Made by a program: the position numbers and the translations under genes. From an uncultured Bacilli bacterium (lineage in GTDB: Bacteria; Bacillota_I; Bacilli_A; RF39; UBA660), in the NCBI GenBank assembly GCA_934096035.1, contig CAKOKX010000001.1, forward strand, positions 744,001-808,000: DNA of 64,000 nucleotides, given 5' to 3'. Positions 33,994 through 43,531 of this stretch are shown one piece after another. Position 1 is the stretch's first letter. Each line of letters opens with the position of its first letter. The notes under the pieces were generated by a model, which saw nothing but the letters and a program-made list of their open reading frames with translations, ran no database searches and was not told the DNA's origin.

Positions 33994-35175
33994 CTAATGT
34001 AATGTCTTTTCTGTAATATCGCCAAAACCTTTTTCTCGCATTTTTCTTTTACAAATCATTTCATAAAATTGTTGTTCTACAATTCTTTGCCTTTCTGGCT
34101 CTAATTTATCGTATTCGCATCTTTCTTTAATCATTTTCCACTCTTGATCTTCTCTTATTTTATTTTCATTATCAGAAATATTCACTTGTGTTTGTTCCTG
34201 TCTATATTGATTATCTTTATCTTGGCGAAGGAACACTATAGACATAAGAGTGTCCAACATTTTTTCTTTTTTATCGAACCGACTTGTTACAAAAGAAACA
34301 CCTTGTTGCTTCTTTCTTTCTACAAATGCAACTTTATCTTGCATATTTTTCACTCTATCACTCTTTAAAATTTCAATAATTGAATCAACACTCGTTGCTT
34401 GCTCCTTTAAACTATTTATATATTTTATTGTTTGAAAGTCTATATCCAATTCATTTTGTTTAAATATCCTTGCTACTAAATACGTTAACATACCATCTGC
34501 ATTATTCGTAAGCAATTTATCTTCATCAGTATATTTTAACCCAATTTCACCATAAATAGATTTTAAAATATTTAATTCATCTCTTCCAATAGCATTTCTT
34601 TTCATCGGTGGCATTTTTTCCATTGCATTTGCAAATGTTTCTAATCTATATTTACGCATTTCTAATTTTAGTTTTACTTGTCCTGATATATCTTCTCCAT
34701 TTAATAAATCTATATCTTCTTCATCGTGTAAAATATCTGCCCCGATTCTAACACGATATAATTGATAATTATCACCAGGAACAACATCCGCTATCCATTC
34801 ATTTCCAGAAAAGCCATTATTATAATGTCCTTTTAGTTGATCTGAAATAAAAGGTTTTCTTACATTTAGTCCAACTGTATTAATTTGATATATTACTGCC
34901 ACAGATGGTATCATTATTCTTTCGTTAAAAATTAACAAATTATTATGAATTGGTATCCCATCATGATGTAAATTACCATATGCCGATGTTACCATATTCA
35001 AATTATCAGACATATAAACTCCATACTCATTTCCATCTATAACAGTTTTTCTACCATATTGATCAATAATAGGAGCATAATTAACTTTTAAATCAACACC
35101 AGAAAACTCAAAGTTTTGTAAATTTCGATAATCAACTTTTAACCCTCTATATAATATACTTGGTTTACTTTCCAT
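33994..35175 (-). CDS. Unknown protein, possible ADP-ribosyltransferase-like N-terminal domain
   Basis: The 393-residue protein begins ILYRGLKVDYRNLQNF and continues with DGNEYGVYMSDNLNMVTSAYGNLH, GLNVRKPFI and GNEWIADVVPG. An early YRG, a central Y-M-S strand and later Glu recall ADP-ribosyltransferase folds, but the match is by eye and weak. Residues about 190-390 are helical and highly charged, with RKKQQGVSFVTSRFDKKEK and a Gln/Glu/Arg-rich coiled-coil-like end. There is no signal peptide, so if it is a toxin or effector it is not exported by Sec. GAGGTG precedes the ATG. It stands next to the tRNA genes at the edge of the accessory stretch. Confidence 0.4.
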   Translation of the reverse strand: MESKPSILYRGLKVDYRNLQNFEFSGVDLKVNYAPIIDQYGRKTVIDGNEYGVYMSDNLNMVTSAYGNLHHDGIPIHNNLLIFNERIMIPSVAVIYQINTVGLNVRKPFISDQLKGHYNNGFSGNEWIADVVPGDNYQLYRVRIGADILHDEEDIDLLNGEDISGQVKLKLEMRKYRLETFANAMEKMPPMKRNAIGRDELNILKSIYGEIGLKYTDEDKLLTNNADGMLTYLVARIFKQNELDIDFQTIKYINSLKEQATSVDSIIEILKSDRVKNMQDKVAFVERKKQQGVSFVTSRFDKKEKMLDTLMSIVFLRQDKDNQYRQEQTQVNISDNENKIREDQEWKMIKERCEYDKLEPERQRIVEQQFYEMICKRKMREKGFGDITEKTLH

Positions 35176-35365
35176 TTTACACCTCGTACTTCTACTTAAT
35201 TATATCATTAATTTCAACAATTTACTATATTTCAAAATCAAAATTATCTATGTTATATTCTATAACAAATTAATAATATTATTATCAACAAATTTTAGAA
35301 CAAAAGATATGGTTATTACTATCTATTATCTAATATAATAATAGTATTTATATAAAATTAACCAT

Positions 35366-35392
35366 TTTAAAACTCGAATTATTCATTCGAGT
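35366..35392 (-). terminator. Terminator of the tRNA transcript
   Basis: Minus-strand ACTCGAA and TTCGAGT form a 7-bp stem followed by TTTTAAAA, 14 bases past the CCA end of tRNA-Leu. Confidence 0.7.
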
Positions 35393-35405
35393 CTAAATTC
35401 AATAT

Positions 35406-35490
35406 TGGTGCAAGCGAAGGGACTTGAACCCCCACGGAATATTCCACTAGATCCTAAGTCTAGCGCGTCTACCAGTTCCGCCACGCTTGC
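35406..35490 (-). tRNA. tRNA-Leu (anticodon UAG)
   Basis: The minus strand gives a class II tRNA. The acceptor arms GCAAGCG and CGCTTGC pair, the D-arm contains GGTAGAC, the anticodon stem CTAGA/TCTAG presents the loop CTTAGGA with anticodon TAG, a long variable arm follows (TGGAATATTCC), and the T-arm has GGTTCAAGTCC. The 3' CCA is encoded. It reads codons CUA/CUN. Confidence 0.97.
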
Positions 35491-35496
35491 ATAAAA

Positions 35497-35573
35497 TGGT
35501 GGACCTCGCAGGACTCGAACCTGCGACAACCCGGTTATGAGCCGGGGGCTCTAACCAACTGAGCTAGAGGTCC
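35497..35573 (-). tRNA. tRNA-Ile2 (anticodon CAU, lysidine-type)
   Basis: The 77-nt minus-strand gene folds as a class I tRNA: acceptor GGACCTC/GAGGTCC, D-arm AGCTCAGTTGGTTAGAGC, anticodon loop CTCATAA (CAT), T-arm GGTTCGAGTCC, encoded CCA. The body closely resembles Bacillus tRNA-Ile2, which reads AUA after TilS changes C34 to lysidine, rather than elongator or initiator tRNA-Met. It lies 6 bases upstream of tRNA-Leu on the same transcript. Amino acid identity is inferred from body similarity. Confidence 0.9.
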
Positions 35574-35585
35574 ATGACAATACTA

Positions 35586-35614
35586 ATATTATCACAATTT
35601 TTTTAATCTGACAA
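35586..35614 (-). promoter_or_regulatory. Sigma-A promoter of the tRNA operon
   Basis: TTGTCA (35609-35614), a 17-base spacer and TAATAT (35586-35591) end 12 bases before the 5' end of tRNA-Ile2 on the minus strand. Confidence 0.75.
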
Positions 35615-35638
35615 GTAGTTTTTAGCAAAAAAATATAA

Positions 35639-35668
35639 AAAACTTAAGCAACCCCCGAAGCTTAAGTT
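35639..35668 (-). terminator. Intrinsic terminator of the 139-aa gene
   Basis: AACTTAAGC and GCTTAAGTT form a perfect 9-bp stem with a 10-base loop (TTCGGGGGTT), followed by a T tract on the minus strand. Confidence 0.85.
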
Positions 35669-35678
35669 TTATAAACAA

Positions 35679-36098
35679 TTATTTATCTTGTAACATATTA
35701 AGTAAGTCAATTTTAAACATGTCTTTTGAAGCATTAGCTTTAGAAATCATAATTCCTTTATAAGTTGTAAGTTCAGATCTATGACCTTCTAATAAAATAT
35801 CAGATGGTGTAATAGTTTCCAAAACAACAACTTCGTCTTTTTTATGAACAGTATAAACTAATTTAACTTCACCATGAATTTGAGCAAACATCTTATCACT
35901 TGGTAATTTAAGTTCATAAGTTTCAGTACCATTTTTCTTATTTACTGAAATTAATTCCCCAACAAAGTTACCATTTCTTAAAGCTGGATAATAGTCAAAG
36001 TTTAATTTCTTAAACGCTAACATATTATATTTCTTTAACGCTCTTTCTAGTTTTTTAAATTCATTTTCACAGACGTATTCTAAAACATATCCTTTCAT
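35679..36098 (-). CDS. Unknown protein behind two consensus promoters (139 aa)
   Basis: The ATG at 36098 (MKGYVLEYVCENEFKKLERAL) is chosen because AGGGGG precedes it; an upstream in-frame ATG lacks a ribosome site. The 139-residue soluble protein is beta-rich, with strands such as ETYELKLPSDKMFAQIHGEVKLVYTVHKKDEVVVLETI, and ends in a short helix. I do not recognise it. It has two perfect sigma-A promoters in tandem and a strong terminator, which points to high and perhaps dual-controlled expression. It sits between polC and the tRNA operon. Confidence 0.65.
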   Translation of the reverse strand: MKGYVLEYVCENEFKKLERALKKYNMLAFKKLNFDYYPALRNGNFVGELISVNKKNGTETYELKLPSDKMFAQIHGEVKLVYTVHKKDEVVVLETITPSDILLEGHRSELTTYKGIMISKANASKDMFKIDLLNMLQDK

Positions 36099-36131
36099 TT
36101 TTCCATACCCCCTAATTACTCGAACAATTAT

Positions 36132-36160
36132 ATTATACCACAAACTGCAATTTTTGTCAA
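36132..36160 (-). promoter_or_regulatory. Consensus promoter P2 of the 139-aa gene
   Basis: A perfect TTGACA (36155-36160), 17-base spacer and TATAAT (36132-36137) lie on the minus strand 33 bases before the start codon. Confidence 0.8.
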
Positions 36161-36210
36161 ATTCGTGTAAATTTATCATATTGTTCATAGTATTTCCACA
36201 TTGGAGCTAA

Positions 36211-36239
36211 ATTATAACACAATCGACACCACTTGTCAA
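36211..36239 (-). promoter_or_regulatory. Consensus promoter P1 of the 139-aa gene
   Basis: A second perfect TTGACA (36234-36239), 17-base spacer and TATAAT (36211-36216) lie 79 bases upstream of P2 in the same orientation, just after the polC terminator. Confidence 0.8.
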
Positions 36240-36257
36240 ATTTTTCTCTTCAAAACC

Positions 36258-36287
36258 ACAAAAAATCAAGGATTTTCCTTGATTTTT
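36258..36287 (-). terminator. Intrinsic terminator of polC
   Basis: Minus-strand AAAATCAAGGA and TCCTTGATTTT pair perfectly over 11 bp around a 3-base loop and run into a T6 tract. Confidence 0.85.
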
Positions 36288-36288
36288 C

Positions 36289-39200
36289 TTAAAATAAACT
36301 AAGTTGAGCAGATTCAGGCATCCCTTCAAAAACACCTAATTCCCTTAAAGCATTAATGGCTGTTTGATTAACTTTTCCACGATTTTGGAAATCCTCAACA
36401 CAATAAAACGGTTTCTTTTCTCTTTCTTCAATTATTTTATTTGCAACGTTTTCACCTAAGCCATCTAACGCCATAAATGGTAAATACAAGCATTTATTTT
36501 CTTCATCAATATAGAATGTTTTAGCCAAAGACTTAGTAATATCAATATTTTTAAATGAAAATCCTCGAGCAAGCATTTCTAAAGCAACAGCTAATGTATC
36601 CCCTACTGCAGATTCTTTCGCAGATGCACCAAATCCTTTTTCTTTTATTTCAATAAGTCTGCGTTTTATGCCGTCATATCCTTTAAGCATTGCATTAACA
36701 TCAAAGTCACTTCTTCTAATACTAAAATATGCTGAATAATAATATAAAGGATAATAAACTTTAAACCAAGCAACACGATATGCCATCATTACATAAGCAC
36801 AAGCATGAGCTTTTGGGAACATATATTCTATTTTTCTACAACATTCAATAAACCATTCTGGAACACTGAACTCTCTCATATATGCAACATGTTCATTCCA
36901 AGTTTCAGGTTCCTTTTTAGCTTTTCCTTTACGAACAAACTCAGATATTTTGAAGGCTCTAGATGGATCAAGTCCATAGTTAATTAAACTAACCATGATA
37001 TCATCACGACAACCTACAACTTCATTAAATGACGCAACATTATTAACAATCAAATCGCGCACGTTTCCTTGCCATACATTGGTACCATGAGATAGACCTG
37101 CGATCTTAACTAAATCTGCAAAATGAGTTGGTTTAATCTCCAAAAGCATATTAATAGCAAAGTTTGTACCAAATTCAGGAATACCTAAAGTCCCAGTTTT
37201 ACATAAAATTTGTTCTTCTGTTACCCCTAGCGCTTTCGGAGTAGTAAATAAACTAATTATATTTTTATCATCAAAAGGTATTTCATTTTTGATATCAATA
37301 CCTGTAGTATCTCCTAGATATCTAAGCATTGTTGGATCATCGTGTCCAAGTATATCAAGTTTTAAAACATTATCATGAATAGCATGGAAGTCAAAGTGCG
37401 TTGTATACCATGTACTATCAGGTTCATCCGCTGGATATTGATATGGTGTAAAATCAAATACATCCATATATTGAGGAATAACGATAATACCTCCGGGATG
37501 TTGACCAGTTGTTCTTTTTACTCCCGTACACCCAATAGAAATCCTTTCGATTTCCGTATTATTTAAAATAATACCTTTATCTTCACAATATGCTTTTACA
37601 TAACCAAATGCAGTTTTTTCAGCAACTGTTGAAATAGTTCCCGCACGATAAGCATGATCTTCACCGAACAATACTTTTACATGGTTATGAGCATCAGCTT
37701 GATTATCCCCTGAAAAGTTAAGGTCGATATCAGGAACTTTTTCTGCTTTAAATCCTAAAAATGTAGCAAATGGCATATCTTGACCTTCTTTTTTTAGTTT
37801 TGTACCACATTCACAAGTTCTATCAGGCATATCATAACCTGATGGATAAAGGCTTGCTAAACTCTCACCAGACTCATCTTCAAAATAAGATTTTTTACAA
37901 TTTGGACAAACATAATGCGGAGGAAGTCCATTAACTTCAGTTATTCCCATCATCGTTGCTACTAAACTTGAACCAACAGACCCACGAGAACCAACAAAGT
38001 ATCCATCTTCATTTGATTTCTTAACCAGTTTTTCAGCAATCAAGTAAATTACATCATAACCACCACCAATAATACCTGCAAGTTCTGCTTCCAGTCTTTC
38101 TTCAATATTTTTAGGAAGTGGATCTCCATATATTTCATGAGCTTTATTATAAACCATTTCTTTAGTTACTTCTGCACTATTTTCTAAAACTGGTGTATAC
38201 AATTTATCTCTAATAATTTGCAAATGTTCCACCATATCAGCAATTTTATTTGTATTTGTAACAACTATTTCTTTAGCTAAATCTTCTCCTAGAAATGAGA
38301 ACGCATCAAGCATTTCTTGCGTAGTCATAAAATACATATTAGGTAGTTCAATTCCTTCCCTATTTAAAGGATGAATTTTACCATTAGTTTTTTGATGAAC
38401 GATAACTTTACGATAAATCAAATCTTCCGGTCTTAAATTATGAACATCTCCAGTTGCACAAACAAGTTTTCCCATACTTTTAGCTAATTTAACTAATCTT
38501 GAAACATAACCATTATATTCCATTATATTATGAAACTTTTTACCTTCTCCGATTAAATGTGAACAAGCTGAAGCTGGTTGAACCTCGATATAATCATAAA
38601 AATTCATTAAGTCTTTTAAGTCATCATCACTCATACCATAGCCTTTATCAAATACTTCGCCATTAACACAACCACTACCAACGATTAAGCCTTCACGCAA
38701 ACTTATTAAATCAGTCCGAGGAATCTTGGCATCTTTACCCTTAAATAAGTATTTTGTATTGGCTAAACTAATTATCTTAAATAAGTTTTTCAATCCCACA
38801 GGGTTTTTAGCAATTACAGTTAAATGAAAAGGCCTTGCAAACTTAATAGCATTTTCTTTATCTGCTAAAGTTTCTAAATCAATCGTTGTATTAATATTTT
38901 GACTCTTTAATTCATATAACATTTTATAAAAACATTTACTAGTTCCTTCACAGTCATAATCTGCTCTATGGTGTTTATCTTCATCCCATTCAACTTCTAA
39001 ATTTTTAACTAATGTCGATAATTTATGATTTCTCCATGTTGGATACATATTTCTAGCAAGTCCCATAGTATCTACAACAGTATTATTAAATTCCCCTAAA
39101 TTATATTTTTTACATGCACTTGTTACAAAAGAAATATCAAACTGAGCATTGTGAGCAACCAAAGGTAAGTCTCCACAAAATTCTAAGAATCTTTTAGTTA

Positions 39201-40602
39201 CATTTTCTTCTGAATCTTTACCCACTAGCATTTCATCTGTGATATTAGTAAGCTCCGTTATAATCTTAGGAAGTGGTGTTGGACAAGCAATTAATTCATC
39301 AAATCTATCAATAATCTCATCATTTTTAACTTTAACTGCACCAATTTCAATCATTTGATCAACACCACTATTTAACCCAGTAGTTTCAGTATCATATACA
39401 ACATATTCTTGATCAAATAAAGGGTATTCTTTATTTTTAAAAACTATATTAGACTCAACATCTACAACATTAAGTTCTGCTCCGTATAAGGCTTTAAATT
39501 TATCAGCAGCTTCCTTACCTTTATTAGCTTTTTGCAAAGCATTATAAATATCTGGATAAGCTTGTAATGAATTATGATCAGTTACAGCCACAGCCTTATG
39601 TCCAAGTTTCATAGCAAATTTAGCAAGTCCTGCAGTGGGAACTACACCATCCATCATACTCATCATTGTATGAGCATGAAGTTCCACTCTTTTTTCTTTA
39701 CAATCATCTTTAACACTTACATCCTTAGATGGAATTATTTCAATATTTCTTGCATTAATAACCATTTGATGTAAATATTCATCCATTTCCATATGTCCAT
39801 GAACTCTATACCAAGAACCAACATTTAACTTTTTATTTAAATGTGTAAACTCTTCTTCATTGAATCTAACAAGTTTCATTAAATAACTATCAGTTTTATC
39901 ACTTACTTTCATATTCATAATAAATACTGGTCCTTTTTTTCCTTGTCTTTCTGTTACTTCTTTTTGAAATATATATACTTCCACAATAATATTTTTAGTT
40001 TCCCCTAAAATATTATTTAACTTTATTACATCTCCATCTTTATGTACTCCCAAAATAATTGGACTTTCTTCTTCCTTCTTAGATGATACACTTTGTTTTT
40101 CTAATTCTATTTCTTCTTGAATATTTTTTCTTTCATCTTCACTTATATTTACTTCAATATTTAAATTGCCTAATCCATATCTATTTAAATTATTAAGTAT
40201 TCCCTTTGATTCATGTAATAAATCACTTTTTTCAAAATCATTTAATACATGAAAATATATTGTATTATCTATTACTTCAATACTACTTCTCTTAACACTT
40301 ATTAAAGATGGTCTTTTTATTATAATATCATCTATTAAATAATCTATATAAGCTATTATATCTTCATGTGTTACTTCATCATAACTTATATTTATTTCAC
40401 ATGGTTTTTCTCCATTTATTCCGTTCATAGCACACAAAAATAATCTATTTACACTAGTTACAGGTAATACACTTTTATTTCTTATATATACTAAAAACTT
40501 ATTTTCACTTTTTTTAAAAACTACTCTATCTAATAACGCTTCATTAAATACATTATCATTAAAAGAAATACTCTTAAAAAATCTATTTAATTCTTCATTC
40601 AT
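36289..40602 (-). CDS. polC: DNA polymerase III alpha subunit PolC
   Basis: PolC is the main replicative polymerase of low-GC Gram-positive bacteria. The 1437 residues show, in order: N-terminal domains, an OB-fold (about 195-300), a PHP domain split by the exonuclease (ELHAHTMMSMMDG at about 308), the DnaQ-type 3'-5' exonuclease (YVVYDTETTGLNSG at about 400, later VAHNAQFDISF), a zinc module (HYVCPNCKKSY, CECGTKLK) and the polymerase core with VPDIDLNFSGD. The PHP metal residues look intact. Its ATG directly abuts the dnaE stop codon, and its ribosome site AAGGTGG is inside the dnaE end, so translation of the two is probably coupled. Confidence 0.98.
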   Translation of the reverse strand: MNEELNRFFKSISFNDNVFNEALLDRVVFKKSENKFLVYIRNKSVLPVTSVNRLFLCAMNGINGEKPCEINISYDEVTHEDIIAYIDYLIDDIIIKRPSLISVKRSSIEVIDNTIYFHVLNDFEKSDLLHESKGILNNLNRYGLGNLNIEVNISEDERKNIQEEIELEKQSVSSKKEEESPIILGVHKDGDVIKLNNILGETKNIIVEVYIFQKEVTERQGKKGPVFIMNMKVSDKTDSYLMKLVRFNEEEFTHLNKKLNVGSWYRVHGHMEMDEYLHQMVINARNIEIIPSKDVSVKDDCKEKRVELHAHTMMSMMDGVVPTAGLAKFAMKLGHKAVAVTDHNSLQAYPDIYNALQKANKGKEAADKFKALYGAELNVVDVESNIVFKNKEYPLFDQEYVVYDTETTGLNSGVDQMIEIGAVKVKNDEIIDRFDELIACPTPLPKIITELTNITDEMLVGKDSEENVTKRFLEFCGDLPLVAHNAQFDISFVTSACKKYNLGEFNNTVVDTMGLARNMYPTWRNHKLSTLVKNLEVEWDEDKHHRADYDCEGTSKCFYKMLYELKSQNINTTIDLETLADKENAIKFARPFHLTVIAKNPVGLKNLFKIISLANTKYLFKGKDAKIPRTDLISLREGLIVGSGCVNGEVFDKGYGMSDDDLKDLMNFYDYIEVQPASACSHLIGEGKKFHNIMEYNGYVSRLVKLAKSMGKLVCATGDVHNLRPEDLIYRKVIVHQKTNGKIHPLNREGIELPNMYFMTTQEMLDAFSFLGEDLAKEIVVTNTNKIADMVEHLQIIRDKLYTPVLENSAEVTKEMVYNKAHEIYGDPLPKNIEERLEAELAGIIGGGYDVIYLIAEKLVKKSNEDGYFVGSRGSVGSSLVATMMGITEVNGLPPHYVCPNCKKSYFEDESGESLASLYPSGYDMPDRTCECGTKLKKEGQDMPFATFLGFKAEKVPDIDLNFSGDNQADAHNHVKVLFGEDHAYRAGTISTVAEKTAFGYVKAYCEDKGIILNNTEIERISIGCTGVKRTTGQHPGGIIVIPQYMDVFDFTPYQYPADEPDSTWYTTHFDFHAIHDNVLKLDILGHDDPTMLRYLGDTTGIDIKNEIPFDDKNIISLFTTPKALGVTEEQILCKTGTLGIPEFGTNFAINMLLEIKPTHFADLVKIAGLSHGTNVWQGNVRDLIVNNVASFNEVVGCRDDIMVSLINYGLDPSRAFKISEFVRKGKAKKEPETWNEHVAYMREFSVPEWFIECCRKIEYMFPKAHACAYVMMAYRVAWFKVYYPLYYYSAYFSIRRSDFDVNAMLKGYDGIKRRLIEIKEKGFGASAKESAVGDTLAVALEMLARGFSFKNIDITKSLAKTFYIDEENKCLYLPFMALDGLGENVANKIIEEREKKPFYCVEDFQNRGKVNQTAINALRELGVFEGMPESAQLSLF

Positions 40603-43437
40603 CTAAACCACCTTCTTTATATTATTAACAATTATACTTACTTTGTCAAACCTTTTTGAAACACTTCCCATTATTTCTACAAGATCCCCTTCATAAATAT
40701 TATTTATTATTTCATATTTATTTGGAAAAACAGTAAAGTCCCCAGACTTAGTTTCATCACTACATAACATAAATGCCATATCTTCATTCTTTTTAGTCTT
40801 AATACTTCTAATTCTATCTACTAAAACTACACATTTTACATTCTTAAATAAATATTTTTCTATCTCACATAACTTAACTACATTTTTATATTTACTTGAA
40901 GGATGATTACTAATAAGCATTCCATATGCTTCTAATTCATCATTTCTAAGAATTACTTCATCATATTCATTTACTTCAATTAATACTGGTTTCTTTATTA
41001 TATCAGTTCCATCACTTAAATTAGCATAATTTATAATACTTTCCATATTTTCCATCAAAGTATGGCGATTAATCATAAATGAGTCAAACACCCCAGCCTT
41101 AACTAATATTTTAAATATATCAATATTTATAAAATCTTTACTTTTATATGCAAAATCAAATATATCTTTAAATCCAGTATCTCTTACTTCAATTATTTTT
41201 TTAGCAACATCTTCATTAATCCCTTTTACTTGAGTAAATGGCATAATTACATCTTTATTTCTTACATAAAAAGCATTCTTACTTAAATTTATATCAGGTT
41301 TAACTATTCTAAAACCTTTACTTTTTAAATAACTAATTGAATCTCTAAGTTTATCACTATCTTTACCATTAATCATTTCTATAATAAAACATTCTGGATA
41401 TTTAAGTTTTAAATAAGCCATTTGATAAGCAATATATGCATAAGCAACTGAATGAGATTTATTAAAGCCATAATTTGCAAATTTAACAATTAAATCATAT
41501 ATTTTTAAAACTACATCTAGTTTATAACCTCTTTTTAATGATTTATTTATAAACTTTTCTTTTTCTTCATTGATAATATTTTCTTTTTTCTTAGATATAG
41601 CTCTTCTTATTAAGTCTGCTTCTGCAAGAGTATAGCCAGCTACAACCCTTAGTATTGCCATAATTTGTTCTTGATAGATTATAATACCATATGTTTCTTT
41701 TAAGATACCATCAAGAGATTTATCAATACAATCTACCTTTTCTTTACCATTTTTTCTTAATACATATGTATCAACTTCATCAATAGCACCAGGTCTACCT
41801 AAAGCAATACCTGCCACTAAATCTTGAAAGCATGTTGGTTCAATTTTTTTTATAATGCTTCTAAGTAAAGGTGTCTCAAATTGAAAGATTCCTTCAGTTT
41901 TACCAGAAGAAAATATTTTATATACTTCTTTATCATTTAATCTAATATTTTTAAGTTTATCATGTCCTATTACATCAAGAATATTAGCAATTGTACTCAA
42001 ATTTTTAACAGCTAAAAAGTCCATTTTAAGTAAACCAATACTTTCCATATACTCCATTGTACAGCCTGTAATTAAGGTGTTATTTTCATAATGAATTGGT
42101 ATTACTTCATCTAACTTCTCATTTGATATTACCACACCAGCTGCATGAGTTGAAGTATTTTTCTTAAGTCCTTCAAGATGCATTGAAATAACATACAATT
42201 CCTTCATTTCTTTATAATTATTAATATATTTTTTTACACTTTCATTTTTTAGATTATCTTTTAAACTTAAATTTCCATTAATACACTTTATAAAACTATC
42301 TAATAAGTTATTACTTATATTTAATATTTTACCTATTTCCCTTAATACTAATTTACTTTTCAAAGTTGTAAAAGTTAAACCTAAAGCAACATTACTTATT
42401 CCATATTTACTTCTTACATAATCTATTACTTGTTCTCTTTTATAAGCATCAAAATCTATATCAATATCAGGCATTGTAATTCTCTCTGGATTTAAGAATC
42501 TTTCAAACATTAACCCGAAACTAATTGGATCAATTTCTGTTATGCCTATTGAATAACTTACCAAAGACCCTGCCGCAGATCCTCTGCCTGGTCCCACTAA
42601 AATATTATTTTTTTTAGCATACAAAACATAATCATAAACTATTAAAAAGTAATCTACAAACCCCATTTTATTTATTACATCAAGTTCATAATTTAATCTA
42701 TCTCTATATTCTTTACTTACCTTACCATTTAATCTTTTATTTAAGCCCATAACACAAAGATTCTTAAGTAATTCATAAGAATTATCACTATACTTAGGTA
42801 TATATCTTTTATCTAAAGGTATTTCTATATTAATCAAATTAACTATTTTTTCAATATTTTTATCATTAACATCATCACAATAGCAACAATCACTATTTAC
42901 TTCAATATTATCTTTTCTTAATATATCTAAATACTTCAAATAACTTACTTCTTCTTTTTTTAAAACTTTTAAATCTTTAAAAAACACAATATCTTTAGTA
43001 ATAGCCAAAGCATTAATCTTTTCATATTGAGTTTTATATCCAATATAAATTACATCAAAATAACCAAGTTCATTAAACAGTTCTTTACTTTCATATGGTA
43101 ATATCACTAATATATTTTTACAATATTCTTTTATATTCAAAGCATTTAATTCATTTTTTTCCTTCAAAGTATGTATTTTTAATAAATTCTTATATCCTTC
43201 ATAATTAACAGCATATAAACATACTTCTAAGTTGTTTAATTTAATGCTTAATCCAATAATAGGTTTTATATTGTTTTTCTTACAACTAAAATAAAAGTCT
43301 AGTACTCCATATAAATTTTCATCACATATACCACATGCACTAATTTTATTATCACACAAAAAACTAATTAAGTCAGGTATCTTAATTAAGCTTTTTAATA
43401 ATGTATAATCCGTTGTTACTTTTAGTGGTATATGCAT
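40603..43437 (-). CDS. dnaE: DNA polymerase III alpha subunit DnaE
   Basis: The second replicative polymerase, which in Firmicutes extends primers on the lagging strand before handing over to PolC. The 944-residue length is short for DnaE. The polymerase core has GPGRGSAAGSLVSYSIGITEIDP and MPDIDIDFDAYKREQVIDYV with catalytic Asps, and ALGRPGAIDEVDTYVLRK. The C-terminal region has a helix-hairpin-helix segment (INEDVAKKIIEVRD) and an OB-fold. In the N-terminal PHP domain the expected HLRVHSDYS-like motif reads PLKVTTDYT, so metal-binding His residues are lost. The gene is followed immediately by polC, an arrangement not seen in Bacillus, where they are apart. Confidence 0.96.
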   Translation of the reverse strand: MHIPLKVTTDYTLLKSLIKIPDLISFLCDNKISACGICDENLYGVLDFYFSCKKNNIKPIIGLSIKLNNLEVCLYAVNYEGYKNLLKIHTLKEKNELNALNIKEYCKNILVILPYESKELFNELGYFDVIYIGYKTQYEKINALAITKDIVFFKDLKVLKKEEVSYLKYLDILRKDNIEVNSDCCYCDDVNDKNIEKIVNLINIEIPLDKRYIPKYSDNSYELLKNLCVMGLNKRLNGKVSKEYRDRLNYELDVINKMGFVDYFLIVYDYVLYAKKNNILVGPGRGSAAGSLVSYSIGITEIDPISFGLMFERFLNPERITMPDIDIDFDAYKREQVIDYVRSKYGISNVALGLTFTTLKSKLVLREIGKILNISNNLLDSFIKCINGNLSLKDNLKNESVKKYINNYKEMKELYVISMHLEGLKKNTSTHAAGVVISNEKLDEVIPIHYENNTLITGCTMEYMESIGLLKMDFLAVKNLSTIANILDVIGHDKLKNIRLNDKEVYKIFSSGKTEGIFQFETPLLRSIIKKIEPTCFQDLVAGIALGRPGAIDEVDTYVLRKNGKEKVDCIDKSLDGILKETYGIIIYQEQIMAILRVVAGYTLAEADLIRRAISKKKENIINEEKEKFINKSLKRGYKLDVVLKIYDLIVKFANYGFNKSHSVAYAYIAYQMAYLKLKYPECFIIEMINGKDSDKLRDSISYLKSKGFRIVKPDINLSKNAFYVRNKDVIMPFTQVKGINEDVAKKIIEVRDTGFKDIFDFAYKSKDFINIDIFKILVKAGVFDSFMINRHTLMENMESIINYANLSDGTDIIKKPVLIEVNEYDEVILRNDELEAYGMLISNHPSSKYKNVVKLCEIEKYLFKNVKCVVLVDRIRSIKTKKNEDMAFMLCSDETKSGDFTVFPNKYEIINNIYEGDLVEIMGSVSKRFDKVSIIVNNIKKVV

Positions 43438-43484
43438 AATCTACTCCCTAATAATATTTTATCACAATAAAATATTTAATTAAA

Positions 43485-43506
43485 GAAAAAAGAGACTTTT
43501 GTCTCT
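43485..43506 (-). terminator. Intrinsic terminator of the SipW-type exported protein gene
   Basis: AGAGAC and GTCTCT pair around an AAAA loop and are followed on the minus strand by TTTTTTC, 25 bases past the stop of the gene at 43532. Confidence 0.75.
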
Positions 43507-43531
43507 AATTTTTGAACTATAATTTAAACTT

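Noticed and set aside
35366..35490. tRNA-Leu 3' end as an attachment site for an integrated island
   Set aside because: No second copy of the tRNA 3' end and no integrase gene were seen at the other side of the accessory stretch or elsewhere in the window.
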